Shown: piece by piece, positions 18,837 to 29,214 of the stretch
How the letters are laid out: every line of letters begins with the position of its first letter
How positions within the stretch are numbered: position 1 is the stretch's first letter
From: Microbacterium yannicii PS01
GTDB lineage: Bacteria; Actinomycetota; Actinomycetes; Actinomycetales; Microbacteriaceae
Direction of reading: 5' to 3'
Length of the DNA stretch: 64,000 bases
Assembly: GCF_000304335.1 (NCBI RefSeq)
Contig: NZ_CAJF01000002.1
Span: 1 to 64,000, forward strand
Program-made: the position numbers and the translations under genes
Notes under the pieces: generated by a model
The model's input: only the letters and a program-made list of their open reading frames with translations
Told to the model about the DNA's origin: nothing
The model's database searches: none

Positions 18837-20055
18837 TCATGGTGTGAGGGCCCGCACCACCGCGTCGGCGAGGAGGCGTCCGCGACGGGTGAGCACGATG
18901 CGACCGCCGAGGGCGGCGCGCCCGTCGACCAGATCGTCCGCTATCAGCCCCGGGACGGCGCGGCGCCCGTCCGACGGCACCTCGGCGACCTCGAGTCCCT
19001 CACGGAGACGGGTGCGCAGCAGTACGTTCTCGAGCGCGCGGGCGCTGGCATCGGGCGTCTCGCGTCCCGCTGCCGGGGACTCCCCCGCGCGGAGGCGCTG
19101 TGCGTAGGCGGACGGGTGCTTGACGTTCCAGAAGCGCACTCCGCCGATGTGGCTGTGAGCGCCCGGCCCGAAGCCCCACCAGTCGGCGCCGGTCCAATAG
19201 GCGAGGTTGTGACGCGACCGCCGGCGATCCTCGCGCGCCCAGTTCGACACCTCGTACCACTCGAATCCCGCGGCGGCGAGAGTGTCGTCGGCCAGCTCGT
19301 ACATGTCGGCCTGCAGGTCGTCGTCGGGAGCGGCGACCTCGCCGCGCCGGATCTGCCGCGCCAGCTTCGTGCCGTCCTCGATGATGAGGGCGTAGGCGGA
19401 GATGTGATCGGGCTCGAGCCCGATAGCCGCGTCGACCGACGCGCGCCAGTCGTCGAGGGACTACCCCCGGGGCGCCGTAGATGAGATCGACGCTGACATC
19501 GAGCCCCGCGCCACGAGCCGCCGACACCGCCGTCCGCACATTCGCCGGATCGTGCGTGCGATCGAGGGCCGCCAGAACGTGCGGGACGGCGGACTGCATG
19601 CCGACCGACAGCCGGGTGACCCCGGATGCCGCGAGCTCGGCCACGACGTCCGCGGTCACGGTGTCGGGGTTGGCCTCGACGGTGATCTCGGCTCCGTCCT
19701 CGATCCCGAAGGCGGTGCGCACGCCATCGAGCATGCGGCCGAGATCGCCGGGCGGAAGGAGCGTCGGGGTGCCGCCGCCGAAGAACACGGTCGTGGCGGG
19801 TCGTCGCCCGCCGGCGCGATCGAGCACCGAGCCGGCGACGCCGATCTCACGCAGCAGCGTGTCGGCGTACTCGTCCTGGCGCGCATCGCGCAGCTCTGAG
19901 GACGTGTACGTGTTGAAGTCGCAATAGCCGCAGCGCACGCGACAGAACGGCACATGCAGATAGACGCTGAAGGGCACGGCCGCATCGATCCGCACGCCGG
20001 CGGGAAGCGACCCGTCCGCCGGTACGGGCTCGCCGAGAGGAAGAGCAGAGCCCAT
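18837..20055 (-). pseudogene. hemW: HemW-like radical SAM protein, disrupted by a +1 frameshift
   Basis: The N-terminal part (from ATG 20055) has the radical SAM cluster motif CRVRCGYCDFN (CX3CX2C), GGGTPTLLPPGDL and VDLIYGAPG. At 19463 the frame is lost. Removing one base there restores GAPGESLDDWRASVD and the rest of the protein (HISAYALIIEDGTKL, MYELADDTLAAAGFEWYEVSNW, RHNLAYWTGADWWGFGPGAHS) to the normal end at 18837. About 405 residues would result, the usual HemW length. HemW is a heme-binding chaperone. Everything else is intact and the extra base adjoins a run of C, so a sequencing error or a very recent mutation is likelier than an old pseudogene. Confidence 0.88.
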
Positions 20056-20062
20056 CGGCGAC

Positions 20063-20713
20063 TCAGGCAGGCGTGGAGTAGAGGGGCGAGATCGCCCGCA
20101 GGTAGCGCGTGAAGAGCTCGCGGCGGCGTCGCCGGACGAGAGCGGGAAGCATCCGGTACAGCATGGCGCGAGGCGCATCGAAGGCCCGGACGGTGAACCA
20201 CACCTCGTCGTTGTCGTGCCAGTCGAGCATGAAGGACTCTTCGCCGCTGACCACGGATTCACCCACGGTGCCCAGCGCGAAGCCGATGCGTCGGGGCTCC
20301 TCGACGGCGAAGATGACGCGGAGCTCGGCATCCGCTCGCATCCCGCCCACGCGACCGTCCACCCGCACCGTCGTACCGGCGCCGACGTACGGCGTGCCGT
20401 CGGAGTCGTAGCGCAGGTCGGTCTCGGTGCGGCTCGGCGCGACCGCGTTGCCCTCCGCGTCGAAGCTCACCCCGGAGTACATCGGGCCCGACGCGGGACG
20501 AACGTCCTTGAGAGTCAGACCGGCTCCGCGCTGCGCCGTCCACGACAGCAGGGCCTCGCCCGCGGCGCGGAAGCGGGCCTCGCCGCTGCCGATCCGCCAG
20601 GACTCCTCGGCCGGGATGCTCCGCTCCGGCGGGAAGTGCATGAGGTCCGCCGCCTGCGTCGCCCCGACGGCGGCGTAGTCGACGGTGTCGTCCCGGAATG
20701 TTCCTCGACGCAT
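20063..20713 (-). CDS. DUF1990 family protein
   Basis: A 216-residue soluble protein. The first part (VGATQAADLMHFPPERSIPAEESWRIG) and the middle (YSGVSFDAEGNAVAPSRT; RRIGFALGTVGESVVSGEESFML) are typical of DUF1990, a family of unknown function with a START/SRPBCC-like appearance. HDNDEVWFTVRAFDAPR near the C-terminus is also characteristic. It lies 7 bp upstream of hemW and has its own TAGGCT box 7 nt before the ATG, so it probably heads a leaderless DUF1990-hemW transcript. Confidence 0.85.
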   Translation of the reverse strand: MRRGTFRDDTVDYAAVGATQAADLMHFPPERSIPAEESWRIGSGEARFRAAGEALLSWTAQRGAGLTLKDVRPASGPMYSGVSFDAEGNAVAPSRTETDLRYDSDGTPYVGAGTTVRVDGRVGGMRADAELRVIFAVEEPRRIGFALGTVGESVVSGEESFMLDWHDNDEVWFTVRAFDAPRAMLYRMLPALVRRRRRELFTRYLRAISPLYSTPA

Positions 20714-20723
20714 GACACTCAGC

Positions 20724-22574
<1,851 letters not shown>

Positions 22575-22583
22575 GTCCAGACG

Positions 22584-22589
22584 ATTGTA
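22584..22589 (-). promoter_or_regulatory. -10 box of the lepA promoter
   Basis: TACAAT on the minus strand ends 9 nt before the lepA ATG, implying a leader of only a few bases or none. There is no Shine-Dalgarno sequence. Confidence 0.5.
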
Positions 22590-22656
22590 CGGGTGCCGGA
22601 TGCCGGGACCCTGACCGTGCGGCGGCGGCCGGCCGATCGGCCCCGCTCGCCCCCGG

Positions 22657-23799
22657 TCACGCGGGCGCGGGGATCCGCGCGAGGCCCTCGAGCAGCTCTG
22701 CCCGGTCGCTGGCGACGCAGACCCGCACCCAGCCCTCGCCCGTGATCCCGAACGCGGAGCCGGGCGCGACGGCGACCTGCGCTTCGTCGAGGAATCGCTC
22801 GCACCACCGCAGCACGTCGCCATCCGAGACATGTGAGACGTCGATCCACAGATAGAAGGCGCCGGTCGGATCCAGGTAGCGAAGGCCTCGCCGGTCCAGC
22901 AGCGCGGTCGCCGCCGCGAGGTTGTCGCGGTAGTGCGCCGCCGCGCGATCCACCTGCGCCTGGTCCCCTTCGAGCGCTGCCACCGCGGCCCGCTGTGACG
23001 GCTCGTCCACGCAGCTGACGACCGACTCCTGCACGCGCAGCATGGTCTGCCGCCATCCGGGCGGCGTGACCAGCCATCCCACACGGGCGCCGGTCATGGC
23101 GTGGGTCTTCGACATCGAGAACACCGAGAGCACCCGGTCGTCGTCGTCGAGGGTCGCCGGGCTGACGTGTCGCTCGCCCCACGTGAACCGCTCGTAGACC
23201 TCGTCGCTGATGAGCCAGAGGTCATGGCGACGTGCCAGATCGAGAAGCGCTCCGAGCGTCTCGCGGTCGAAGGTCGAGCCCAGCGGGTTGGACGGCGTGT
23301 TGACGATGATCGCGCGGGTGCGCGGCGTGACGAGGGTTTCCAACTCCGAGAGGTCCGGCTGGAAGTCCCGCTCGGCCCGCAGAGGGTAGGGCACCGGCAT
23401 CGCCTGGAGCAGGTGCGCGTTCATCGTGAAGGTCGTGTAGCCCGGATCCGGGACGAGCACCTCATCCCCTCGCGAGAGGGTCAGCGCCATGGCGAGATGA
23501 AGCGCCTGCGTGGCACCGACGGTGACCCACACCTGCTCGACGTCCACGTGAAGCGAGTTCTCGCGCGCCAGTTTGTCGACGATCGCGCGACGCAGTTCGG
23601 AGATGCCGCCGTTCGGGGTGTACCGGATGGCGCCGTCCCGCCATGCGGTGGCTGCGGCATCCCGTATCCCGGCGTGGGCGACCGCGCCAGGCTCGCCTAC
23701 CGCCAGGATGATCGTGCCGGGTCTGCGCAGCGCCTGCTCGAGGATGTGCCGTACGCCCGATCCCGGCATGAGCGCGACGTGAGGGGCGATCTGCGGCAT
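22657..23799 (-). CDS. class I/II pyridoxal-phosphate aminotransferase
   Basis: A 380-residue fold-type I aminotransferase of the aspartate aminotransferase family. The substrate-side motif is [16 protein letters not shown]. The PLP aspartate and tyrosine lie in [15 protein letters not shown], and the Schiff-base lysine is in [16 protein letters not shown]. The C-terminal arginine region is [16 protein letters not shown]. The substrate cannot be assigned from sequence; aspartate or a related amino acid is likely. TAGCAT ends 6 nt before the ATG. It is divergent from an alpha/beta hydrolase, and the two -10 boxes are 18 bp apart. Confidence 0.9.
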   Translation of the reverse strand: MPQIAPHVALMPGSGVRHILEQALRRPGTIILAVGEPGAVAHAGIRDAAATAWRDGAIRYTPNGGISELRRAIVDKLARENSLHVDVEQVWVTVGATQALHLAMALTLSRGDEVLVPDPGYTTFTMNAHLLQAMPVPYPLRAERDFQPDLSELETLVTPRTRAIIVNTPSNPLGSTFDRETLGALLDLARRHDLWLISDEVYERFTWGERHVSPATLDDDDRVLSVFSMSKTHAMTGARVGWLVTPPGWRQTMLRVQESVVSCVDEPSQRAAVAALEGDQAQVDRAAAHYRDNLAAATALLDRRGLRYLDPTGAFYLWIDVSHVSDGDVLRWCERFLDEAQVAVAPGSAFGITGEGWVRVCVASDRAELLEGLARIPAPA

Positions 23800-23805
23800 G
23801 CCGCC

Positions 23806-23811
23806 ATGCTA
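23806..23811 (-). promoter_or_regulatory. -10 box of a predicted leaderless promoter (aminotransferase)
   Basis: TAGCAT on the minus strand ends 6 nt before the ATG. It also sits where the -35 of the divergent hydrolase promoter would be (18-bp spacing). Confidence 0.5.
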
Positions 23812-23829
23812 CGCACGACGCTGTCCGGC

Positions 23830-23835
23830 TAGCCT
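23830..23835 (+). promoter_or_regulatory. -10 box of a predicted leaderless promoter (alpha/beta hydrolase)
   Basis: TAGCCT ends 6 nt before the GTG at 23842 and lies 18 bp from the divergent aminotransferase -10. Confidence 0.5.
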
Positions 23836-23841
23836 GAGCGG

Positions 23842-24603
23842 GTGGTGGTCCAGGTCGTGCTCGTGCACGGGATCCGGACGTCTGCCACCATGTGGCGCGC
23901 ACAGGTCGCACATCTGCGTGAGCGGGACATCCCCGTCGTCGCCGTCGACCTGCCGGGGCATGGGTCGCGCATGACCGAGGAGTACTCGCTGGAACGCGCC
24001 TTGGCGACCATCGACGAGGCGGTGATGGATGCCGCGGCCCGTGGTCCCGTCCTGCTCGCCGGTCACTCCATGGGAGGGCTGGTCTCCATCGAGTACGTCG
24101 GCCGGGAGGATCCGCCCCCGGTCGCCGGGTTCATCGCGGCGTCGTGCACGGCCATCCCGCGGGGCATCGGTCTGAGGACCTACCGCCTGCTCGCCCGAGG
24201 TTTCGACGCTCTTCCCGACCGCGGCATGTGGCTTACGAAGAACATGCTGTATCTCACCCTGCCGCAGGAGACGCGAGCGGACTTCGGAGCGGGCGGCTAC
24301 GCATTCGACACGCAGGACGAGGCACTGCGCAGCCTGTCGGTGCTCGATCTGCTCGCCGCGCTGCGCCGGATCCAGGTGCCGCTGTGGTTCATCAACGGAC
24401 AGTACGATCAGCTGCGCCTGAACGAGCGCCTGTTCCAGCGGGTGGCGCCCCACGCCGAGCTCATCGTCGTGCCGCGCACGAGTCACCTCGTCACCGCGAT
24501 GCGACCGACGGTGTTCAACGCTTTGCTGGACGTGGCGATCGCCACGGTCGAGGCGTCCGCGACGACTCCGTTGGCCGAGTCACGACCGTCGCGCGAGACC
24601 TGA
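23842..24603 (+). CDS. alpha/beta hydrolase
   Basis: A 253-residue alpha/beta-fold hydrolase. The oxyanion-side motif is [13 protein letters not shown] near the N-terminus. The nucleophile elbow is [15 protein letters not shown] (GHSMG). The late histidine is in [13 protein letters not shown], and the aspartate is probably in [11 protein letters not shown]. The substrate is unknown; no neighbour suggests one. The GTG at 23842 is used because the -10 TAGCCT sits 6 nt before it; GTG 23845 is equally readable. There is no Shine-Dalgarno sequence. Confidence 0.88.
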   Translation: MVVQVVLVHGIRTSATMWRAQVAHLRERDIPVVAVDLPGHGSRMTEEYSLERALATIDEAVMDAAARGPVLLAGHSMGGLVSIEYVGREDPPPVAGFIAASCTAIPRGIGLRTYRLLARGFDALPDRGMWLTKNMLYLTLPQETRADFGAGGYAFDTQDEALRSLSVLDLLAALRRIQVPLWFINGQYDQLRLNERLFQRVAPHAELIVVPRTSHLVTAMRPTVFNALLDVAIATVEASATTPLAESRPSRET

Positions 24604-24609
24604 TAGAAT
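24604..24609 (+). promoter_or_regulatory. -10 box of the rpsT promoter
   Basis: TAGAAT directly follows the stop codon of the hydrolase gene. The predicted start lies about 100 nt before rpsT, so unlike many genes here rpsT should have a true 5' leader. No good -35 is seen. Confidence 0.45.
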
Positions 24610-24718
24610 CCTTGTTTGGCTTGCGTGTGGGTTTCCTCCCCCACGATCGCCGCCAGGCGCCCTCTCTCGCCGAACGGCAACTCCATCCGATTCACTCCGA
24701 ACGAAAGAACGTCGACAC

Positions 24719-24979
24719 GTGGCGAACATCAAGTCGCAGATCAAGCGCAACAAGACCAACGAGAAGGCGCGCGAGCGCAACAAGGCCGTCAAGAGCGAGC
24801 TGAAGACGCACGTGCGCCGCACGCGCGAGGCGGTCGCCACGGGCGACAAGGCCGCGGCTGAGAAGGCCCTGGCGACGGCGACCAAGAAGCTCGACAAGGC
24901 CGTCAGCAAGGGTGTCATCCACAAGAACCAGGCGGCGAACCGCAAGTCGGCGATCGCCAAGCAGGTCTCCGCGCTCTGA
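24719..24979 (+). CDS. rpsT: 30S ribosomal protein S20
   Basis: An 86-residue, highly basic helical protein beginning (M)[20 protein letters not shown] and ending in [13 protein letters not shown], standard for S20. It binds 16S rRNA early in 30S assembly. It starts with GTG at 24719 after a leader of about 100 nt. A strong terminator follows 24 bp after the stop, so rpsT is monocistronic. Its position next to holA/lepA, on the opposite strand, is conserved in actinobacteria. Confidence 0.97.
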   Translation: MANIKSQIKRNKTNEKARERNKAVKSELKTHVRRTREAVATGDKAAAEKALATATKKLDKAVSKGVIHKNQAANRKSAIAKQVSAL

Positions 24980-25003
24980 CGCCGAACCGCTCCGTCTTGG
25001 AGA

Positions 25004-25026
25004 GGCCCGCCCCACTGGGGCGGGCC
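25004..25026. terminator. intrinsic terminator between rpsT and holA
   Basis: A 10-bp perfect stem (GGCCCGCCCC / GGGGCGGGCC) with loop ACT, then TTCCTCG. It ends rpsT and can also act on the convergent holA transcript. Confidence 0.85.
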
Positions 25027-25082
25027 TTCCTCGTCTCCGTGGCAGTGTGCGGGCTCTGCCCGCCGCCTCAGCCCGGATCGGG

Positions 25083-26120
25083 TCAGGAACCGTAGGGCGC
25101 TCGGGTGGCGATGACGGTGATCATCCGCTCGAGCGCGAAGACGGCGTCGCGGGAGCCGCCTTTCACTTCGGCATCCGCTCTCGCCGTGGCCTGGATCGCC
25201 ATGCCGAGCGTCGTCTCGTTCCAGCCGGTCAGGTCGCGGCGTGCCCGATCGACCTGCCAGTCCTTCATCCCGAGGCGGGCCGCCAGAGCGGCCGCCGGCT
25301 CGCGATTGCCTGCGACGCGCGCCATCGTGCGCAGCTTCATCGCGAAGGCCGCGACGAGCGGCACCGGGTCGGCGCCGGAGGCGAGCGCGTGCCGTAGAGC
25401 GATGAGCGCTTCGCCGTATCGTCCCGCGATCGCGGTGTCGGCGACGGCGAACGCCGACGTCTCGACCCGTCCGCCGTAGTACCGCTCCACGATCTGCTCG
25501 GTGATGTCACCCGGGACGTCGGCGATGAGCTGCTGGCAGGCGGCGGCCAGCTCGGTGAGATCGTCGGCGAACGCCGAGACCAGCGCCCGCAGTGCGATCG
25601 GTGCGATGCGCTTCTTCGCCGTCTGGAACTCGCCCGCGGCGAAGTCGAAGCGGTCGGAATCCCGCTTGATCGCCGGGCACGCGATCTCGACACCCGACCC
25701 CTGGCCCGCGCGGACCGCGTCGAGCAGCTTCTTGCCGCGGACGCTGGCGCCGGTGTGGCGGAGGACGACCGTGGCGCCGTCTTGCGGGGCGGCCAGATAC
25801 GAGATCGCCTCGGCCAGGAATGCGTCGGAGCACTTCTCGACTCCGGTGACCCGGACCAGGCGCGGTTCGCCGAACAGCGACGGCGAGGTCACCGCGAGGA
25901 GCGTGCCCACCGCGTAGTCGTCGGCGCGGACATCGGTCACCTCGAGCGACGGGTCCTCGGCTCGAAGGTAATCGCGCACGCCGGCGATCGCGCGCTCGGC
26001 GCAGACGTCCTCCGGCCCGGAGACGAGGACGATCGGCGCAGGCTGGGGCGCCCGCCACGGGATCTGCGGGATGGCACTGCGCGCGGATTTCGAGGGGGCT
26101 CGTCGCGCCGCTGGTGCCAT
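25083..26120 (-). CDS. holA: DNA polymerase III subunit delta
   Basis: A 345-residue clamp-loader subunit. Typical delta features are IVLVSGPEDVCAERAI near the N-terminus, SPSLFGEPRLVRVTGVEK, DELTELAAACQQLIAD-type helices, and the C-terminal collar domain (AFAMKLRTMARVAG, GMKDWQVDRAR). Delta opens the beta clamp. TAGGCT ends 6 nt before the ATG with no Shine-Dalgarno sequence, so a leaderless start is predicted. It follows comEC by 27 bp, the usual actinobacterial comEA-comEC-holA order. Confidence 0.93.
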   Translation of the reverse strand: MAPAARRAPSKSARSAIPQIPWRAPQPAPIVLVSGPEDVCAERAIAGVRDYLRAEDPSLEVTDVRADDYAVGTLLAVTSPSLFGEPRLVRVTGVEKCSDAFLAEAISYLAAPQDGATVVLRHTGASVRGKKLLDAVRAGQGSGVEIACPAIKRDSDRFDFAAGEFQTAKKRIAPIALRALVSAFADDLTELAAACQQLIADVPGDITEQIVERYYGGRVETSAFAVADTAIAGRYGEALIALRHALASGADPVPLVAAFAMKLRTMARVAGNREPAAALAARLGMKDWQVDRARRDLTGWNETTLGMAIQATARADAEVKGGSRDAVFALERMITVIATRAPYGS

Positions 26121-26126
26121 TCCCCC

Positions 26127-26132
26127 AGCCTA
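26127..26132 (-). promoter_or_regulatory. -10 box of a predicted leaderless promoter (holA)
   Basis: TAGGCT on the minus strand ends 6 nt before the holA ATG, in the short gap after comEC. Confidence 0.5.
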
Positions 26133-26147
26133 CCGACGGCCGCCGAC

Positions 26148-28508
26148 TCAGCCGCCTCGCTCGCGCCAGACAGACAGACCCGTCTCGCCGGTCGACACCG
26201 CCACGACGCCGTCTCGGTCGGTGCGGGCGATTCGCGCCCCGGCGGCCTCGAGGACCTCGAGGATCTCGTCCCGCGGGTGCCCGTAGTCGTTCTCGGCGCC
26301 CACGGTGACAAGGGCCAGCGCGGGGGCGGCTTCGGTGTAGAGACCCGCATGCTGGTCGGCGCTGCCGTGGTGTGCGACCTTGACGACGGCGTAGGGCGGG
26401 TCGAGCGCTCCCGACGCCTCGATCGCACGCTGTGGCGAGGCGGACAGGTCGCCGAGCAGGAGTGTCGGCGGAATGCCCCCGCCCCGGACGTCGATCACCA
26501 CGCTGGCATCGTTTCCCGGCGGGAACGCGCGACTCTGAGCCTGCGGCCACAGCGCCCGCCACCGCGCGTCGCCGAGTGATCCGGTCATACCCGCGGTGGT
26601 GCTGACGAGCGTCGCGCCGCCGGAGCCGAGGGTGCGCAGGACATGGTCCTGCTCCGGGTCGACCGGGCCGTGCAGCACGGTGCCCACCCGTCCGACCATC
26701 GTGCTCACTCCCCCGGCGTGATCGAGATCGAAGTGCGTCAGCACCAGCAGATCGACGCGCTGTACGCCCGTCCGCGCGAGACACGCGTCGAGGAGCTCCG
26801 GGTCGGGACCGGTGTCGACGAGGGCGACGACGCCGGCCGAGCGCAGCAGCACGGCATCGCCTTGCCCGATGTCGCAGGCCAGCACGGACCAGTCTGCCGG
26901 CAGGGTCCATCGCCCGGCCACGGTGGTGAGCGCCCCGGTGCCGAGCAGCATCCCGACGACGCTCGCGACGAGGGCGGCCGACGCACCCCGAGCCCAGCGC
27001 GACGCGCGACCGCCGCGCGGAGCCGCGATGAGAAGCCCGACGGCGACCCCCACCGCCCCCAGCGATGCGGCGCCGGGTATCCCCTCCATCCAGGGGACCA
27101 GGTCGCCGGGAAGCTCCGAGATCGTCGTCGCGACGGCGGCGATCCAGGATGCCGGCACCCATGCGATCGCCGCGAGCCCGGACTGCAGCCACGGCAGCGG
27201 TGCGGACAGGCACGCGGCGAGTCCGATGACCGTGGTCGCCGGTGCCGCCGGCCCGGCGAGCAGATTCGCGGCGACGCCGTATAGCGGAACCTGTGGCGCG
27301 ATGAGCACGAGCAGCGGACCGCAGGCCAGCTGTGCGGCCAGCGGCACCGACAGCGCGAGGGCGAGGGGCCCGGGCATGGTGCGCCCGAGTCCGGCGGCGA
27401 AGGGACCTGCGAAGAGGAGGAGCGAGGCCGTGGCGACGGTGGAGAGCGCGAAGCCGAGGAATGCCGCGAGCCACGGATCCGCGATGAGGACGATCGTCGC
27501 GGCCAGACTCAGCAATCCCATGCCGGCACCTGCTCTCCCGAGGAGGACGCAGGTCATCGCGACCGCCGCCATGGCGCCGGCCCGCACGACGCTCGGCTCG
27601 GGGGTGACCAGGATGACGAAGCCGGCGAGGGAGGTGAGGCCGATGCCGACGCGCGCTGCCCGCGACGCTCCCGCGGCCGCGGCGGCGGCGAAGGCGATGC
27701 CGACGACGAGAGCGCAGTTGGCGCCCGAGACGGCGGTCAGATGCGAGAGCGACGACTCCTTCATGGCGGCGTCCAGAGCGGGATCGACTGCCGATGTGTC
27801 GCCCACCGCGAGCCCGGGCACGAGCCCGGCGCCCGGTCCCGGCAGTCCCCCCACGGCGGCGAGGAGCCCCTGTCGGAGGCCTGCCGCCACCCCGGTCACA
27901 CCGCCCGGTTCCTGGCGCACGTCGACGCCCCGAGCTGCCCACAGCACCGCGACCGCCCGCTCCCCCGGGCGTCCCGGTGACGCCGTGCCGCGAGCTGCGA
28001 CGATCGCGCCGACATCCAGGGACGGCAGGCCGTCGACGTCGCCCGGTGCGACCCGCACCAGGATCTCGGCCCGCACCGCGCGGTGATGGCGTCCCGCCGA
28101 GACGTCGAGGGCGATCGCGTCGAACGCCAGGCTGCCGTCGGTCCTCCGCTCGATCTTGCCCACGACTTCGGCGGTGACCTCGAGCGCCCGGCCGTCGCCG
28201 TTCGCGAGGAGGGCCATCTCTGCGCGGGCGGGCTGTGCGAGCGCGACATGGGAAGCGGCCGCGGCGGAGGCGGCGAGGGAGAGCACGATGACCAGTGCCG
28301 TCCTTCGCCCGGCGCCTGCCGACCCCGCGTGCCGCGTGCGGCGCCCGCAGCGGCATGCGAGCACCACCACCCCGCCGAGACCGGCCACCCACAGGACGAT
28401 CGCGATCGTCCCCGCGGCCGAGGGTGCGAGGATCGCCGTCGCCCCGGTCGACCAGGTGGCGGCGAGCACCGGGAGGAGGCGCAGCCGGCCCGTGCGCCGC
28501 CGGCTCAT
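26148..28508 (-). CDS. comEC: ComEC/Rec2 family DNA uptake channel
   Basis: A 786-residue polytopic protein. N-terminal helices and an OB-like DUF4131 region are followed by the competence domain (SLSHLTAVSGANCALVVGIAF, many helices to about residue 540). The C-terminal metallo-beta-lactamase-like domain shows VLTHFDLDHAGGVSTM, LLLGDLSASPQ and VVKVAHHGSADQH. ComEC carries single-stranded DNA across the membrane; the lactamase-like domain may degrade the other strand. The ATG at 28508 overlaps the comEA stop by ATGA. Whether this organism is naturally competent cannot be judged. Confidence 0.93.
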   Translation of the reverse strand: MSRRRTGRLRLLPVLAATWSTGATAILAPSAAGTIAIVLWVAGLGGVVVLACRCGRRTRHAGSAGAGRRTALVIVLSLAASAAAASHVALAQPARAEMALLANGDGRALEVTAEVVGKIERRTDGSLAFDAIALDVSAGRHHRAVRAEILVRVAPGDVDGLPSLDVGAIVAARGTASPGRPGERAVAVLWAARGVDVRQEPGGVTGVAAGLRQGLLAAVGGLPGPGAGLVPGLAVGDTSAVDPALDAAMKESSLSHLTAVSGANCALVVGIAFAAAAAAGASRAARVGIGLTSLAGFVILVTPEPSVVRAGAMAAVAMTCVLLGRAGAGMGLLSLAATIVLIADPWLAAFLGFALSTVATASLLLFAGPFAAGLGRTMPGPLALALSVPLAAQLACGPLLVLIAPQVPLYGVAANLLAGPAAPATTVIGLAACLSAPLPWLQSGLAAIAWVPASWIAAVATTISELPGDLVPWMEGIPGAASLGAVGVAVGLLIAAPRGGRASRWARGASAALVASVVGMLLGTGALTTVAGRWTLPADWSVLACDIGQGDAVLLRSAGVVALVDTGPDPELLDACLARTGVQRVDLLVLTHFDLDHAGGVSTMVGRVGTVLHGPVDPEQDHVLRTLGSGGATLVSTTAGMTGSLGDARWRALWPQAQSRAFPPGNDASVVIDVRGGGIPPTLLLGDLSASPQRAIEASGALDPPYAVVKVAHHGSADQHAGLYTEAAPALALVTVGAENDYGHPRDEILEVLEAAGARIARTDRDGVVAVSTGETGLSVWRERGG

Positions 28509-29125
28509 ACCGTCACGAGGTCGCGCATCGACTCGAGCATCTTGTCGCCGATGCCGGGGACGGCCAGGAGATCCTCGACGCTCGTGAAGCGGCCGTTCTC
28601 GTCGCGCCACGCGATGATGCGCTCGGCCATCGCCGGGCCGATGCGCGGAAGCGTCTCGAGTTGCGCGGCCTCCGCTGTGTTCAGGTTGACGCGCCCCTCC
28701 CCCGGCACCGCGCCGTCGGGACCCCCTGTGCCGCTCTGCGCCGTCGCTGTCTCGCCGATGCGGGGCACATGCAGCTGTTCGCCGTCGGCGATCGGTCGGG
28801 CGAGGTTGATGGCCGTGCCGTCGGCGTCGTCGGCCAGGCCGCCCGCTGCCGCGACCGCGTCGACGACGCGCGCGCCTGCCGCAAGGACGTACAGCCCGGG
28901 CGATCCGACGGCACCGGCCACATGAACGTAGAGTTCGTCCGCCGGCGTCGAGGCATCGATGCCCGCGGTCGGGTCGATGACGATCTCGTCCACCGGAGCC
29001 GACGCCCCGCGCAGGACGCCGATGACGACGGTGATCGCCAGGGCCGCGATCACGAGCACGACCACAGCCCCGACTCCGAATCGTCGACGAGCGCCGGCAG
29101 GCTCCGGCTCGTCGACGGGGGTCAC
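28505..29125 (-). CDS. comEA: ComEA family DNA-binding protein (helix-hairpin-helix)
   Basis: A 206-residue membrane-anchored protein. A single transmembrane segment lies at about residues 15-40 (VVVLVIAALAITVVIGVL), then an SLBB-like domain (LYVHVAGAVGSPGLYVLAAG). A C-terminal pair of helix-hairpin-helix motifs follows (VNLNTAEAAQLETLPRIGPA and FTSVEDLLAVPGIGDKML), which binds double-stranded DNA outside the membrane. It starts with GTG at 29125; TAGCCT ends 6 nt upstream, so it probably begins a leaderless comEA-comEC transcript. Confidence 0.94.
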   Translation of the reverse strand: MTPVDEPEPAGARRRFGVGAVVVLVIAALAITVVIGVLRGASAPVDEIVIDPTAGIDASTPADELYVHVAGAVGSPGLYVLAAGARVVDAVAAAGGLADDADGTAINLARPIADGEQLHVPRIGETATAQSGTGGPDGAVPGEGRVNLNTAEAAQLETLPRIGPAMAERIIAWRDENGRFTSVEDLLAVPGIGDKMLESMRDLVTV

Positions 29126-29131
29126 GCGCCC

Positions 29132-29137
29132 AGGCTA
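29132..29137 (-). promoter_or_regulatory. -10 box of a predicted leaderless promoter (comEA)
   Basis: TAGCCT on the minus strand ends 6 nt before the GTG of comEA. Confidence 0.5.
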
Positions 29138-29214
29138 CGAAGCGGCGCGCTCCCGTCACGGCATGGCGGTCATGCTGTGGACACCCTCGACGGCCCCGCG
29201 CCTGGGGAGGAGGC

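Noticed and set aside
19455..19470. Programmed +1 frameshift in hemW
   Set aside because: HemW is not known to be recoded, no slippery codon with an in-frame stop of the prfB kind is present in the zero frame, and a single extra base beside a C-run explains it more simply. Kept as a frameshift finding only.
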